From contig CM049316.1 in NCBI GenBank assembly GCA_026874595.1, forward strand, positions 744,001 through 808,000: 64,000 bases of DNA, given 5' to 3'. The stretch comes from Sipunculus nudus (lineage: Eukaryota > Annelida > Sipuncula > Golfingiida > Sipunculidae). How positions within the stretch are numbered: the first letter of the stretch is position 1; the number at the start of each line of letters is the position of its first letter. Below, one piece after another: positions 1 to 11,450 of the stretch. The position numbers and the translations under genes were made by a program. Below the pieces are notes generated by a model that was not told where the DNA came from, did no database searches, and saw only the letters and a list, made by a program, of their open reading frames with translations.

Positions 1-190
1 GTCAAGTTTGATGATGGGTGACCTTGACCTATTTTTACTATGTTTTAGAGCTGATTATAGAAAAAACACTTAGAAGCTTATGTCTCTGGAACCATTTGGT
101 GGATTTCACAAAACTTACTATGATCATTTGGACTGATGGTCTGTACCTGCTGCACAAGTTTGGGGGTGCCACCTACAATTTCTGATTTTT
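1..190 (+). repeat. Family F repeat unit, left part (split by HL1)
   Basis: This stretch matches 8635-8826 closely. Shared landmarks are GGTGACCTTGACCTA, the phrase around 'accatttggtggattt' and the ending 'tacaatttctgatttt'. The unit is interrupted exactly at its end by the HL1 head at 191 and resumes after the HL1 tail at 8527. The matching uninterrupted junction is at about 8820-8840. No coding potential is seen. Confidence 0.8.
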
Positions 191-645
191 AGCTCAGCTG
201 ACTGTAGGTCATATGAGCTAAAGCGATCACTCTTTGTCCGTCGTAAGTTCGGCTGTACGGTCTTCCGTGCATCTGTCTGTTAACAGGGCACAAACTGTAA
301 CCACTGGACCTAAAATATTGTAACTATACATCCTGGGAGGTCTATAAAAAATCTCCTTGGAAACCTGAAATGAGGTTTTTGTTACTCATATTCTTTGAGC
401 AAAGGGGCTCCAAAATAACCCCCTAGCATAATGGAAAATTTGATATGAAGCTCAAGTATCTGAACAACTGATGCATTGATCACCATGATTTTTTGCACGG
501 ATATTGATCATGGAGCAGTTCATCAGTTTCTGCAGACTGGTGGTGCCACCTGTTTTTTTTTATTTTTAAGAATTTTTTTCTCTATTTTTGAGACCTGTAA
601 AGATGCGGTTATCTGTTAACAGGGCACAAATCGTAACTACTGGAC

Positions 646-2841
646 CATGGGTTGTTAATTTACCCTGGAAATAAGCATATTTCCCAGGGCAGTGGGAATT
701 CCCTGGATTTCCAGGAAATACTGGGAAATAAAGTGATTATAGGAATTGAGTCACATATTTCTAATTGTATCCGCCAAAACAGAGTTTTGCGGATACTATG
801 TTTTCAGCCGGACGCCGCTGCCGCCGCTGCATAGGTGTCCGGAGAACTCCTCCTTAACCGCTGTTCGGAATTTTACGAAACCCGGGATTATGTTAGGGTC
901 ACATGTGAACTGTGCCCCGATTTTGTTTTGACCTCTGACCTTTCCTCTGCGCTCTGTGTCCATCTGTGTTTCTGTTTTGACACATTAACCCACATATCTC
1001 GGGAAAAGTTTGACCGATCCGGAAAAAATTTTTGCACAAATGTAGCCCTTGGATAGCTTTAAAACATACATAAATGGTGGCACCACCTGTAACCATTTTT
1101 GCACATTTTTGTTTGACTATTGGCAAAATTTTGCATGTGTATAGATCTCACATAGTTCTTTATCATACGCAAAACTGGTGGCACCACCTGCAACCATTTT
1201 TGCACAGCGTCCGTCTGTTTGGCTGTCGTTGGATAAAATCACTCATATCTCTGCACTGGTTTGACTTATCTGCCTAAAATTTGCAGGTTAATACATCTTG
1301 GATAGCTTTCTGGATTTTGTGGCAGGTGGCTCAACCTACATTTATGTTTATGCTGCAGACATCCTGGCTTATATCTCTGGAACTGTTTGACCAATTTGGC
1401 CAAAATTTTGCATGTGTATAGATCTCACATAGCTCTTTATCAAAATCAAAACTGGTGGTGCCACCTGCAACCATTTTTGCACAGGGTCCGTCTGTTTGGC
1501 TGTCGTGGGATAAAATCACTCATATCTGTGCACTGGTTTGACTTATCTGCCTAAAATGTTGCAGGTTTATACATCTTGGATAGCTTTCTTGATTTTATGA
1601 CAGGTGGCGCCACCTACATTCACATTTACGCTGCAGACATCCAAGCTCATATCTCGGGAACCGTTTGGCCGATTGGGGCCAAAAGTTTGCATGTGTATAG
1701 ATCTTACATAGCTCTTTATTATACGCAAAACTGGTGGCGCCACCTGCAACCATTTTTGCACAGGGTCCATCTGTTTGTCTGCCGTGGGATAAATTTACTC
1801 ATATCTCGGCAGTGGTTTGAATTTTTGCATTTGTATACAACTTTGATAGCTTTCTGGATTTTGTGGTAGGTGGCACAACCTACATACACATTTGGGCTGC
1901 AGACATCCATGCTAATATGCAACACACCTCACTCTATTTCCCCTTGTTACTCCATCCATGCCTCACTTCACCCGTCCCACTCTGATTTCTGCGGATACAC
2001 GTAGTCGCTTGTCGACTACCCGTATTCTAGTTTGTATTTTGTTTTAGCTTGTTTTTGCAGAGATATATTATATATATTCATTTAGTAAGCTGGAGAGGAG
2101 GCCAAGGAAACAAAAGACACCCGTTTTCAGATTTTAGTTTTCATCAACAATCCAACTGTAACCTTGTTGTAATTATGTCATAAGAAACCACAAGGACCCA
2201 TATAAGTGAGTTGTAATTGAATACTACTAGGCAACTCCGAGGTCTCAGAAATTAGTATTAACTAATGATGTAACTATTGTTCTTTACCTTACCTGCTTTA
2301 ATAATCATCAAAGCAGGCAGTCGAAGCAAGCTGTTTTGTCTTTGATGACTTGGGTTGAAGCTATTAACATAAAACCTGTGATAGCATGTATGAATATATA
2401 AGAAACCATAAGGACCCATATGTGATTTCGGATTAATAATATATGCTGTTAGGTGATGTGATATGGCAAATACTACTTGGTGCTTTAAAGTTAGATCTTA
2501 TTTTTATAACTTGAAAACACTTTTTACATGAATACACAAAAGACTCTGAATATATTTGAAAATACATGTATCAAGCTGTCTTCACAGTGAACAATTGAGC
2601 AGTTTTCTTTTTGTGAAAATGGAATGTTTTATGACGTTAAATTATAAAAAATGAGTGGACTATGACTAATAATTCTGAATAAACACTGGTTTACCTTTGT
2701 TAGTTCAGTTAGTTGAATAAAACACATATTGAGATAGGGTTTTTCCTGATTCCTCACTCACATTATTATTATATAGGTGGTATTTCCCAGTAATTCCCAG
2801 ATGGTAGTATTTGAGCTGTATTTCCCAGGGTGACAACCATG
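646..2841. mobile_element. Insertion A: non-autonomous TIR DNA transposon inside HL1
   Basis: The left end reads CATGGGTTGTTAATTTACCC and the complement of the right end reads CATGGTTGTCACCCTGGG, giving imperfect terminal inverted repeats. The flanks ACTGGAC (639-645) and ACTGGGC (2842-2848) look like a 7-8 bp target duplication. They interrupt the HL1 phrase 'ctggacctagaatcttct', which is intact in many other copies. No transposase reading frame is seen. The interior carries a complete HL2 copy (767-2026) and a direct repeat of 'agaaaccacaaggaccc' (about 2183 and 2399). A hAT-like origin is possible from the duplication length but is not shown. Confidence 0.65.
767..2026 (+). mobile_element. 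HL2 element, copy 1 (complete)
   Basis: The head is a near-perfect palindrome: GTATCCGCC and AAAAC, then GTTTT and GCGGATAC. The 3' end repeats GCGGATAC at about 1991 and is followed by a hairpin, GTAGTCG-cttgt-CGACTAC, and the end CCCGTATT. Three internal units of about 280 bp share 'actcatatct', 'tttgcacag' and the palindrome GGTGGCGCCACC. Two other copies with the same ends are at 25819-27062 and 48504-50142. The short ORFs inside are repeat translations. The architecture matches HL1 although the end sequences are unrelated. Confidence 0.75.
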
Positions 2842-4101
2842 ACTGGGCTGAGAATCTTCTCCCTTGACATGTAACCTCAGAGATATGAGGTTTCGAAGTA
2901 CCCCCCAGAATAATTGAAGCTATTGCATTGATCACAATGATTCTTTGCATGGATACTGATCATGGAATGTTTTATCAGTCTCTGCAGTCTGGTAACCCCA
3001 GATATATTTTTTCGATTTTTTATGAATTTTTCTCTATTATTGAGACCTTAAGATGCAGTCACCTGTTAACAGGGCACAACCCATACAAAAATATATATGG
3101 AGTCACCCACTGGAGCTGCCCATGTGCTGCACATGGGTAGCTCAGTGGGCTGCACATGGGCTGCACACGTGAAGGTCAATCAGTGGGCTGCACACTTGGA
3201 GCCCCCCACTGTTCTAGATCAGATGATATTATAGGCAGTTCACACCATGTTAAGGTTGTCTATACCTTGCATACCTGTGTTTACAGCACATGAAGTTAAG
3301 CCCAAGCTGTTACATAACGAATGCTGAATTTCATATACCAATGGACAATTGTATTGACCGGTCTTTCTCTACAGTTATTCTTTATCTTAAAAAGATTCTT
3401 TCCCATTTTACTTGCAGTATGACAAATATATTGCTTTTGCTCTGTGCCTGCCTTGGAAAAAGTTATGTAAAGGCAATTGTATCCTGCTTATAGTCCTTAG
3501 GATTAACTCAAGAACATCAGAGGTAGCACATCATACAAGCAGAAATAATATTAGTTTAGAAAATTTGCATTTGCAAATGCATGAAGTGCCCCACATGGCA
3601 CAAGTCTAATTAAAACTTCAGAATGATTAAGATAGTCGGCTGACCTTATTTTTACAATGAACTTGATCACATTGAGCTAATCGTAGAAAAATGTTCTTTT
3701 CTCAGAAAATTTTAAAATTTACTTTTAAATTATCACATATGTAGTTGTTTTCATTTGTTATATTTTCGCATATGTTAAGAGGTGCAGACCAGACCACTTT
3801 GACCAGTCTGGTCCACAATTTTGGGCTGGACTGGCAACACTAAATACCCAACTGACTATCCTTGGATAGGACTAGTCTGGACCTTCCCACAACATCCCTT
3901 TTGAACTAATTAATAGGCTTGTACTTGGGATGAATGTGTTATATATGTTATGTTTCAACCTGCAGGACTTGAACAATATGCTTGTGTTTTGTAGGGAGCT
4001 TCCACCACAATAAATGTACTACAATCAATGGTACAAATTATTTTCCAGCAAGATATCTAATCTATTTTTAACAGAATTTCTGGGCTTATATATGAAGGGA
4101 A

Positions 4102-4118
4102 GGGGGGGGGGGGGGGGG
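4102..4118 (+). repeat. Poly-G tract (17 G)
   Basis: An uninterrupted run of 17 G lies within the TIR element at 3080-7679. Its length in the assembly should be treated as uncertain. A second homopolymer, 13 C, lies at 5394-5406. Confidence 0.9.
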
Positions 4119-4763
4119 AGTCAGCAAGTTTATTTTAGTTAATTTTTTTCAGCTGAGTTTCCTATGGCCTAATAAAATGCCCTAAAATGCAAAAAAATCT
4201 GAAGTGATTGGAAAGATTGGTAAAATGACTGGACAATATCCCGCAGTTTATTCAAGGCCTTTTATATTTCCATGCACATTTATTCTCAGACTATTGCACA
4301 AATATATTCTCATTTATAGAGGCCAAACTCTGAACACTGGTTGATAATGTATTACAAAAAGCATTATTAACAATGGGTGCATGATATTTTGTTATTATAG
4401 TATGCATTCTTATTCTTTACAGGTAATCCATTGAAATAAATAGAGCCTACTTATAGGTGTTATTTCCGTAGATTCTGGTATCAGTATTACAGTATAAGAC
4501 TGTGAAAAGGAGGATCTTATTTTAATTACTACAACCAGTGTCGACCACCCAATGTGGCTCAAATGCTTGCTGATTGACTTGTTTGGACAAAGTCACTAAA
4601 AATATATTGTTCTTTTGTTTAAATGTAGAGAATTGTCATTATTTGCATTATATGTAAATGATTATGGTCATAGTAACACCAAATTCAAGCTATCATCATG
4701 ATAATTAAATGAAAAACATAAAGGAATTCAGAAGTACTTGGAAGTACTGTAGTGTAAAATTTT

Positions 4764-6643
4764 TAGCTCAGATAACTTAAATAGTTATGATCAATTGTAT
4801 GTTGATCCATCTGTATATCTGTCCATCTGTTCATCCATTAGACTAACACATTTTGAAACTGTTAGACCTATAAATCTGAAATGTGGCATATTGTTAGATG
4901 TTCCCGAGATCTACCAAAATGAAAACTGGGTAACTGCCACTATGTTCATTTTAGAAAAAATGACAAACCTTAATTTTCAATTAAAAACCTATTATTACAC
5001 AGGACAGCCTAATATCAAAACCACTTATCTACTTTTGTTCATATTTAGTAGCATAAATATCCCTTTATATATTTCCGATGTATATGCAAGAAATCAAGTC
5101 AATATAACAATTTCTTGAAGTTATGGGCACAATATTTTTTCCCCTAACATGATAATTGTTCAAGTTAGAGATATTTTTTCAAGGATATGACTTTATTTTA
5201 TCAATTTTCTGTTTTTTTTAGATTTATTAGCATCAAATATAAAATCAGTGAATTTATATTTAATAAATATAAAAATTAACAAAATTCTGATCTAATTTCA
5301 GGTATCGAATTGAATATTCATTCAATACAGTTGTTTTATACCTGATTAAAAATGCATAACTGCCGTCACAGATGTACATTTATTCTCATATAACCCCCCC
5401 CCCCCCTTTGTAATATAATAATTGTTATTGTATGAACTTTATTTTCATAAATGTAAAGCTGTTTCCACTCCAATTTAAATGTCTCTTGAAATCTAGGTGC
5501 CATGTTGTGGTAATGTAGCATTTTTAAAGAAATTGTCTTTTTAAATAATTTTAACATATCAAAATGTAATTAAACCCATTAGTGTACATAATTTAAAAAT
5601 ATAAACAATTCTGAATTATAAGTTCTAAATCAAGTTTGATTTTCAGATAGTTGTTGTTTTGCAATTTTTTAAATATATTTTGAGGTAAAAATAAATTTAT
5701 TTGCATAATGTTATGTTACCTTACAAAATTAGGGATAAATGTTGATGCAATTTAGTATCCTGAATCAATTTATATATTCAGATACATTGTTATACTGCAA
5801 ATACATATAATTAATTATTTTGAAAAAGAATTATGTAAAATTTAAACAAGTATTTACTGCAAACATTTTCCTGCCTCAGCAGAATGTATATATACAGTGC
5901 TATGTTATGTTTGTCCATTTCTCTATTTTTAAAATTTCATGATTATTAATAAACTTTTTTTCCTGTGAGAACTAATGAATTAAATTTCATATCCTGTATG
6001 TATATGCACCCCAAACCATCCAGTCCACTTTGTACGGGGGATATTATTTTTATTCCAACTGTATACTTTAATAAATTAATAAAAAAAAGTTAGCATCCAA
6101 GTGAAACATCCTTTATTATTTTGTGTTGCAACTGTGGTGACATTGTAACTCCGACCATTCACCACCCCTACCCCTCATTCAAGTCCTTGTACCTGTTGAC
6201 TGGGGACATATTATATTGCAACTGTATTTTTTTTATAAAATTGAGAAGAAAACTGATATAATAAAAAAAATGGGATTTAATTGTACATTTAAGACATATG
6301 TGTTCAATTAACACTTCTGCAAACTGCTGAACTGTCAACAGCTTATTGGTGACCCAAACAGTGATAATGGTAAATAAGTATATAGATCTGACAGACTGTA
6401 TACAGATCGACTACTCACATATACTCATATAATGTTTCAACATCAGACACACATGCATGGTCAGATTACAAAATATCATTTGGAACAAATTCTTACTCAT
6501 CAATAAAAATCAGTCATATCAACCATCCCTGGTCTTTAAATAGGTCTCTAAGATAGATCCACTCAGATTTTATTATTATTTATTATTTTATATTTATATT
6601 TCAAGGTCAATTATAGCTGAGCTCCAGGACCCATAACATTGTA
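4764..6643 (+). mobile_element. HL1b copy nested in insertion B
   Basis: A degenerate head 'agctcagataac' at 4764 is followed by Cys/Ser-coding GTCC-type microsatellite remnants and the HL1b landmarks 'aatctgaaatgtggcata', 'agatgttcccgagatct' and 'aggacagcctaatatcaaaa'. The region 5500-5590 aligns with the two flanks of the insertion at 44052-45896. A probable tail is 'agctgagctccaggaccc' at about 6613-6643. The reading frames in this stretch are repeat-derived. The 3' limit is less certain than the head. Confidence 0.5.
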
Positions 6644-7297
6644 TTTATTTTACAGGAGTATTAGTTGAAAATTCAAGAAAACTGGGACACTGATGCAAGT
6701 GGCATTTTATATTTTAATGTCATTCCTTTTAAAGACAATGATATTTTGATTAATTTACAGAAGGGACAATGTTGATCCATTTATATTTTCATTCAAACTT
6801 ATGTGAAAAAATTCTTAGTTTGTTAAAAAACAGTCCTTTTATGAATTATGATTTGCATTATATAGTTACAATACTTATTAACATGTGATATATATCACAT
6901 CAGCTTATTATTCAGCTTATCTAATGTTAATCACTCTCCCTTTCTCTCCCTCATATATAATAGAGAGAGAAAGAGGACAGACCCTGAGACAGTGAGAGAG
7001 ACAGAGAGTTCAGACTTACTATGCAGTGGAGTATAGCTGTTAGCCCCTGGTCTTCCTTGTTTATCCCATTCCACTCAGTAAATATAAATTGTATATATTC
7101 TACCTGGTCTAATGAGCCCAATGAATATGCTAGATCTATCACAGTGTTGCTTTTTTAAGCTTCTATGAGAAATGATCAGAGTTAGCTGAACAAACCAGAA
7201 CTTCCACATGGCAGCAAAAATGGCTGCCTTTCCCTCCAAAATTATTTAAGCCAATCACACTTGTAAAAGACAGACACTGCTGCCTGTTGAGACAACA

Positions 7298-7660
7298 GGA
7301 GCTGCCCACTCACTGCCCACTATTAAAGAAACTAAGTTGGAGCTGCCAACTCACCGCCCACTGTAACAGAAACTAAGTCAGAGCTGCCCACTCACTGCCC
7401 ACTGTAACAGAAACTAAGTCGGAGCTGCCCACTCACTGCCCACTGAGTCAAACTCTATTAGTTGGAGCTGCCTACTCACTGCCCACTGATTCAAATTCTA
7501 AGTTGGAGCTGCCCACTCACTGCCCATTCCTTAGAGAAAATAATAAATATATCTTGAGCTGCCCACTAAGCTGCCTACTGTAAAATCAGTGGGCAGGAGC
7601 TGCACATAGTCCCTGCCCACCAAACAGTGGGTAGCACATGGGTGGCCCATGGGCTGCCTA
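7298..7660 (+). repeat. Short imperfect tandem repeat, about 41-bp unit
   Basis: Six units begin GGAGCTGCC(C/A)ACTCAC at about 7298, 7339, 7380, 7421, 7464 and 7505, then decay into inverted copies of the same motif (for example 'cagtgggcaggagctgcac') up to the right end of the TIR element. The array is subterminal. The left subterminal region (3110-3215) holds the opposite-strand versions. Confidence 0.8.
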
Positions 7661-8263
7661 CTCAATATTTTTGTATAGGAAATCATAACAACCAGACCTA
7701 GAATCTTTTCTCTTGACAGGCAGAGAGCCCCATGAAAAGTCTCCTTGGAAATTTAAAATTAGGTCTCTGTTACCCATATCCTTCAAGCTATGGGGCTCCT
7801 AAGTATCCACAGAATAATGGAAAATTTTATACAAAACCCAGTATCTGATCATCTATTGTATTTATCATCATGATTCTTTGCATGGATATTGATCATTGAA
7901 TATTTTATCAGTTTCTGCAGAGTGATGGCGGCACCTGTATTTTTTCAATTTGTTTACGAATTGTTTTGTCTATTTTTTATACCTTTAAAGATGCAGTCAT
8001 CTTTTTAACGGCACAAATCATAATGACTAGACCTAAAATATTCTCTCTTTACATGCATATTGATCATGGAGTGTTTTATCATTTTCTGCAGACTTGTGGC
8101 TCCACCTGGATTTTTATAATTTTTAACAAATTTTTTTCTATACTTTTGAAACCTTTAAAGATGCAATCATTTGTTAACAGTGCACAAATCATAACCACTG
8201 TATGTAGAATCTTCTAACTTGACATCCTGAGAGTTCCTCAAAAGTTCTCAAAAACCTCAAATT

Positions 8264-8278
8264 AGGTCACTGTGACCT
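8264..8278. promoter_or_regulatory. Perfect IR3 palindrome (estrogen-response-element type) in HL1
   Basis: AGGTCA ctg TGACCT matches the consensus estrogen response element exactly (inverted half sites, 3-nt spacer). It lies in the HL1 unit after 'ctccttggaaacctgaaatt'. Other perfect forms are at 30219 and 60194, with one-mismatch forms at about 33313, 36067 and 36457. Binding is not shown; the sequence match is. Confidence 0.55.
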
Positions 8279-8526
8279 ATATTCTCTGGGTTATAGTCAA
8301 CGTTTGAGCACCCCAGGAAAAATGCAAAATACACACAAATTGCCAGATTCCTCAGGAATGGCTGGATGGATTGTCAACCGATTTGGAGTGCTTATGGGTC
8401 TTTATTAACTTGAGCTAATTTGTATGAACTATGATGCCACCTACATTATCTTGATTAGTTGCCTGTTCAAGGATATATTGTCAACATGTCAGTCAGCTAA
8501 GGGTCATGACCCATAGGTCACTTGTT

Positions 8527-9055
8527 AATGAACTTTTATCGGATTTTACAACTTTGGCCTTGTGAGCAGGATATCTCCAAAGGTATTCAACACAGGAACT
8601 TCATTTCTTCAGTGCTGATGCATATTAACGAAATCTCGGTAAAGTTTAAAGATGGGTGACCTTGACCTACTTTTCAAGGTCACAGAGCTTAGAATAGAAA
8701 AAAAACTTGGGAGCTTATTTCTCAGGAACCATTTGGTGGATTTCCACAAAACTTACTATGTTCATTGGGACTGATTGTCTGTACCTGCTGCTCAAGTTTG
8801 GGAGTGCCACGTACAATTTCTGATTTTAAATGAATTTTTATTGGATTTTTCAACTTTGGCCTTGTGATCAGAATATCTCAAAAGGTTTTCAACACAGGAT
8901 ATTCATTTTTCCAGTGCTGAAGCATATTAACAAAATCTTGGTCACCTTCAAAGATGGGTGACCTTGACCTAATTTTTAAGGTCACAGAGCTTAGAATAGA
9001 AAAAAAAACTTAGGAGCTTATTTCTCAGAAACCACTGGGTGGATTGTTATGAAAC
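8527..9055 (+). repeat. Family F tandem repeat, about 299-bp unit
   Basis: Two consecutive units share 'caactttggccttgtga', 'tattaacgaaatct', 'gatgggtgaccttgaccta' and 'aggtcacagagcttagaatag'. The phrase recurs at about 8550 and 8850. The unit junction at 8820-8840 ('tttctgattttaaatgaa') is the empty version of the site filled by HL1 at 190/8527. No coding potential is seen. Confidence 0.8.
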
Positions 9056-10640
9056 ATTGTATAATTATATATGCCTTGATGATCTCTAAGTCCTGCATGA
9101 GATTGGTCTTACCATACTTGCAAAGGCACTACGTACTAACTGAGACATTTACAGATATACATCCATGTGAGAACAGATATTTCATACTTGTTACTGTTAC
9201 CACCTATAAACACTGTTCTTTTTGTCTGAGGGCTTTTGTCAGCTTCAGCTGATATTCTAATTGATGTTTATGGAAGTATAATATGTTAACATTTTTAGCA
9301 ATGTTGTGACATATATTTTTTAGTCATCAAATGAAAGCTAGTGAAGAATTGTATTGTTAGTTGTGTCTATTTATGTTTTTAGGTAAATAAATAGTAGTTC
9401 AAGCTTATTTTGACCAACAGAATTATTATTCATAAAAAAGAATGTATTTAAGTAACAACTTGTACAAGAAAAACATGCTTTTAGCTGAGGCTATATAAAA
9501 AATATATATAGTCACAATATAGAAAATAAATAATAATTTGAGTGACCATTTATAAAATTTATAGAATTGAAATTATTCTCAACTGTATGTTCAATCAAAC
9601 TGAATGTGTAATTTCAGATGTTTTGTAAGAACAGACCTGGCCTTTAGGCAAACTGAGGCTACAGAAATAAAATAAATAAAGGCTTGAAGATTTTAAGCAT
9701 ACTTCAATTATATGAATTATATAATACAAGTAAATAAAAATCATTCTTTATTAGCACTGGCATTTTGGGAGACAGCCTTCTCAAGGCACTTTCATGTAAT
9801 AGAATATGAAAATTTGAATTTATTTTTTTATTTTAAACTTGCAACAAACAAAAATCAGCCATGTTTGCAATGGTTACAGAACAATGTGAAATGTTTTGAT
9901 TTCGCTGGTAGCCAGCACATGGTAGGTTATACCACTCCAAACACGTGTCACAGCAGATGCTTAGTAAGCTGACCATGAGTATCATGTCCTTCTAACCTGT
10001 CTTTCTTTCACAGTCAGTAAGATTCATACAATAAGTTTAACTATAACAATTTTACCTCAGTTGGACAGGCAGATCATGGACAGAAAGGACTGATAGCTTT
10101 ATTTCTCTTTCTGTTGAGGCAGGGAAATAATAATTTTTAGTTAATATTAAACCTTACAATATGTCAGTTTTTGCAGGTAAACAAAGATTTACCTAAAGAT
10201 TAAATTTTATCATATTGAATTTTTTTATTATACAAGTTTCAAATTTGCTTTATAAAAAAAAGCAAATTTAAGTAAATTTAGAATTATAAGTTGCATCATT
10301 ATTTATCCCTAGTTTGGTCATGTCAAATTATGCATACATATTTAATTTATTGTTTTTTTTAAATCATAAAATACTTAAATACAATTCAAAAGAATTTTTT
10401 TTTTCAGAGAAAAGTCACTAGAAAAACACAATGCCACAATATGGCATCTTCTAGATTTTCCTTGGATCACTTAAAAAAACTGGTTTTTACATTGGAGTTT
10501 TTAGTTGAATGCACATGCTTTATTTTATTAACTATAATAAAAGATTCAGTAACCTTGATGAAAAATTCCTTTTTTTCAAATCAGGTATACACTCTGTCTG
10601 GAAGAGGGAGAACATCCACACTGATAATTATACCACCTGT
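9056..10640. other. No recognisable gene or repeat
   Basis: AT-rich sequence with only short unsupported reading frames. I see no splice-framed coding segment, RNA gene or transposon end here. Confidence 0.6.
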
Positions 10641-10990
10641 CATCTTTTTTTTTTCTGCAGTATGAATGTGGGTGCCTTAAAAATGATAAAGGCCCATATC
10701 TCAGGTGTGGTTCAATGTATTGAGCTGAAATGTGCATGTCCACAGAAATTTGATCTCTCCTACTCAATATTGGTGGCGCCATCTGCAATCATTTACATTT
10801 CCAACTATGTGTTATCTTTGGGTGAAAATTGCTCATATCTCAGGAGTGGTTAAACGTATAGGTCTGAAATTTGGCATATCTTTCAATGTTGGAGAAAAAA
10901 TCTCATAGACCAGACAGGTGGTGCCACCTACCTTCTTGTTTTGTAGAATAATTTAATGCCCTTTTCTCAGGAGTGGTTTGCATTCAAGTT
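10641..10990 (+). repeat. Divergent HL2-like tandem units
   Basis: Two units contain 'cccatatctcaggtgtggtt' and 'gctcatatctcaggagtggt', each followed by a 'ggtggcgccatctgc' or 'ggtggtgccacctacc' motif. The layout matches HL2 units, but no HL2 head or tail is present. The reading frames here are repeat translations. Confidence 0.55.
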
Positions 10991-11349
10991 TTAGATTTTA
11001 AAAGAGTATTCCTTTTTGTGTATTCTAGTATGCTGTGAAATTTTAATCCCCAGTGCTTTTAGAAACAAGTGACAATGGGTCATGACGCTAAGCTGACAAA
11101 CATGTGATAATGGCCTAATTTTTACAACTGTTGTCTTATTTAGATGAAAATGATTGCAAATGTTGTAAGAATTTTTGGGAGAGGCAGGAAGATTTGTAAT
11201 CATTAAGCTCATTACTTGATGATTCAGGACAAAATAGTGGTGCAAGGCATGATTGAACATTAGCTACTGGTTCAAACAGTGAAGTTGATGTATCCAGAAT
11301 TCAGCTTGCAGAATATGGATCACCATGACCTTATTAAAGGTTTGCAAGG

Positions 11350-11450
11350 ATTTTTTTTTCAGCTGAGCTAAAAAGTACATTCTAGGTCCAGTAGTTACAA
11401 TTTGTTCAGATACTGGAGCTTTTGTATCAAATTTTCAATTAATAATATTA
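11350..11450 (-). mobile_element. HL1 fragment in reverse orientation
   Basis: Read on the minus strand, this contains 'aaaagctccagtatctgaac', 'gtaactactggacctagaat' and AGCTCAGCTGA, all HL1 landmarks. It is the only clear minus-strand HL1 piece in the window; the others are all on the plus strand. Confidence 0.6.

Larger units (their letters stand above)
3080..7679. mobile_element. Insertion B: 4.6-kb TIR element inside HL1
   Basis: The left end CCCATACAAAAATATATATG pairs with the right end, whose complement is CCTATACAAAAATATTGAG. It splits the HL1 phrase 'gggcacaaatcgtaac': the left flank ends 'cacaa' and the right flank starts 'aaatc', which implies a 2-bp AA duplication. The subterminal regions are rich in 'gctgcccac' and 'gggctgcacatggg' motifs on opposite strands, so long subterminal pairing is likely. 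I see no transposase. An HL1b-type copy (4764-6643) accounts for about 1.9 kb of its length. The superfamily is not assigned. Confidence 0.68.
191..8526 (+). mobile_element. HL1 element (Helentron-like, non-autonomous), outer copy with nested insertions
   Basis: The head AGCTCAGCTGAC at 191 folds as a short hairpin with ATGAGCT downstream and is followed by GTCC-rich sequence. The tail at 8494-8526 contains CAGCTAAGGGTCATGACCC, then a degenerate form of the GACCCATGGGTC palindrome, ending CACTTGTT. The interior is made of roughly 330-bp units with landmarks 'gttaacagggcacaaatcg', 'tctccttggaaacctg' and 'ggtggtgccacctg'. Two TIR elements (646-2841 and 3080-7679) interrupt it; without them the element is about 1.54 kb. 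The family F copy at 8820-8840 is the empty site, so insertion added no obvious target duplication. Helentron assignment is inferred from architecture; no Rep/helicase gene is present. Confidence 0.72.

Noticed and set aside
652-834. Short frame ending in poly-alanine
   Set aside because: Product of the GCC-rich part of the HL2 head, without an ATG start.
4795-5118. 107-residue open frame
   Set aside because: It lies wholly in an HL1b body, and equivalent positions in other copies are not conserved as protein.
7298-7660. Coding proline/cysteine-rich repeat
   Set aside because: Units of variable length (41-43 bp) break the frame; it is the subterminal array of a TIR element.
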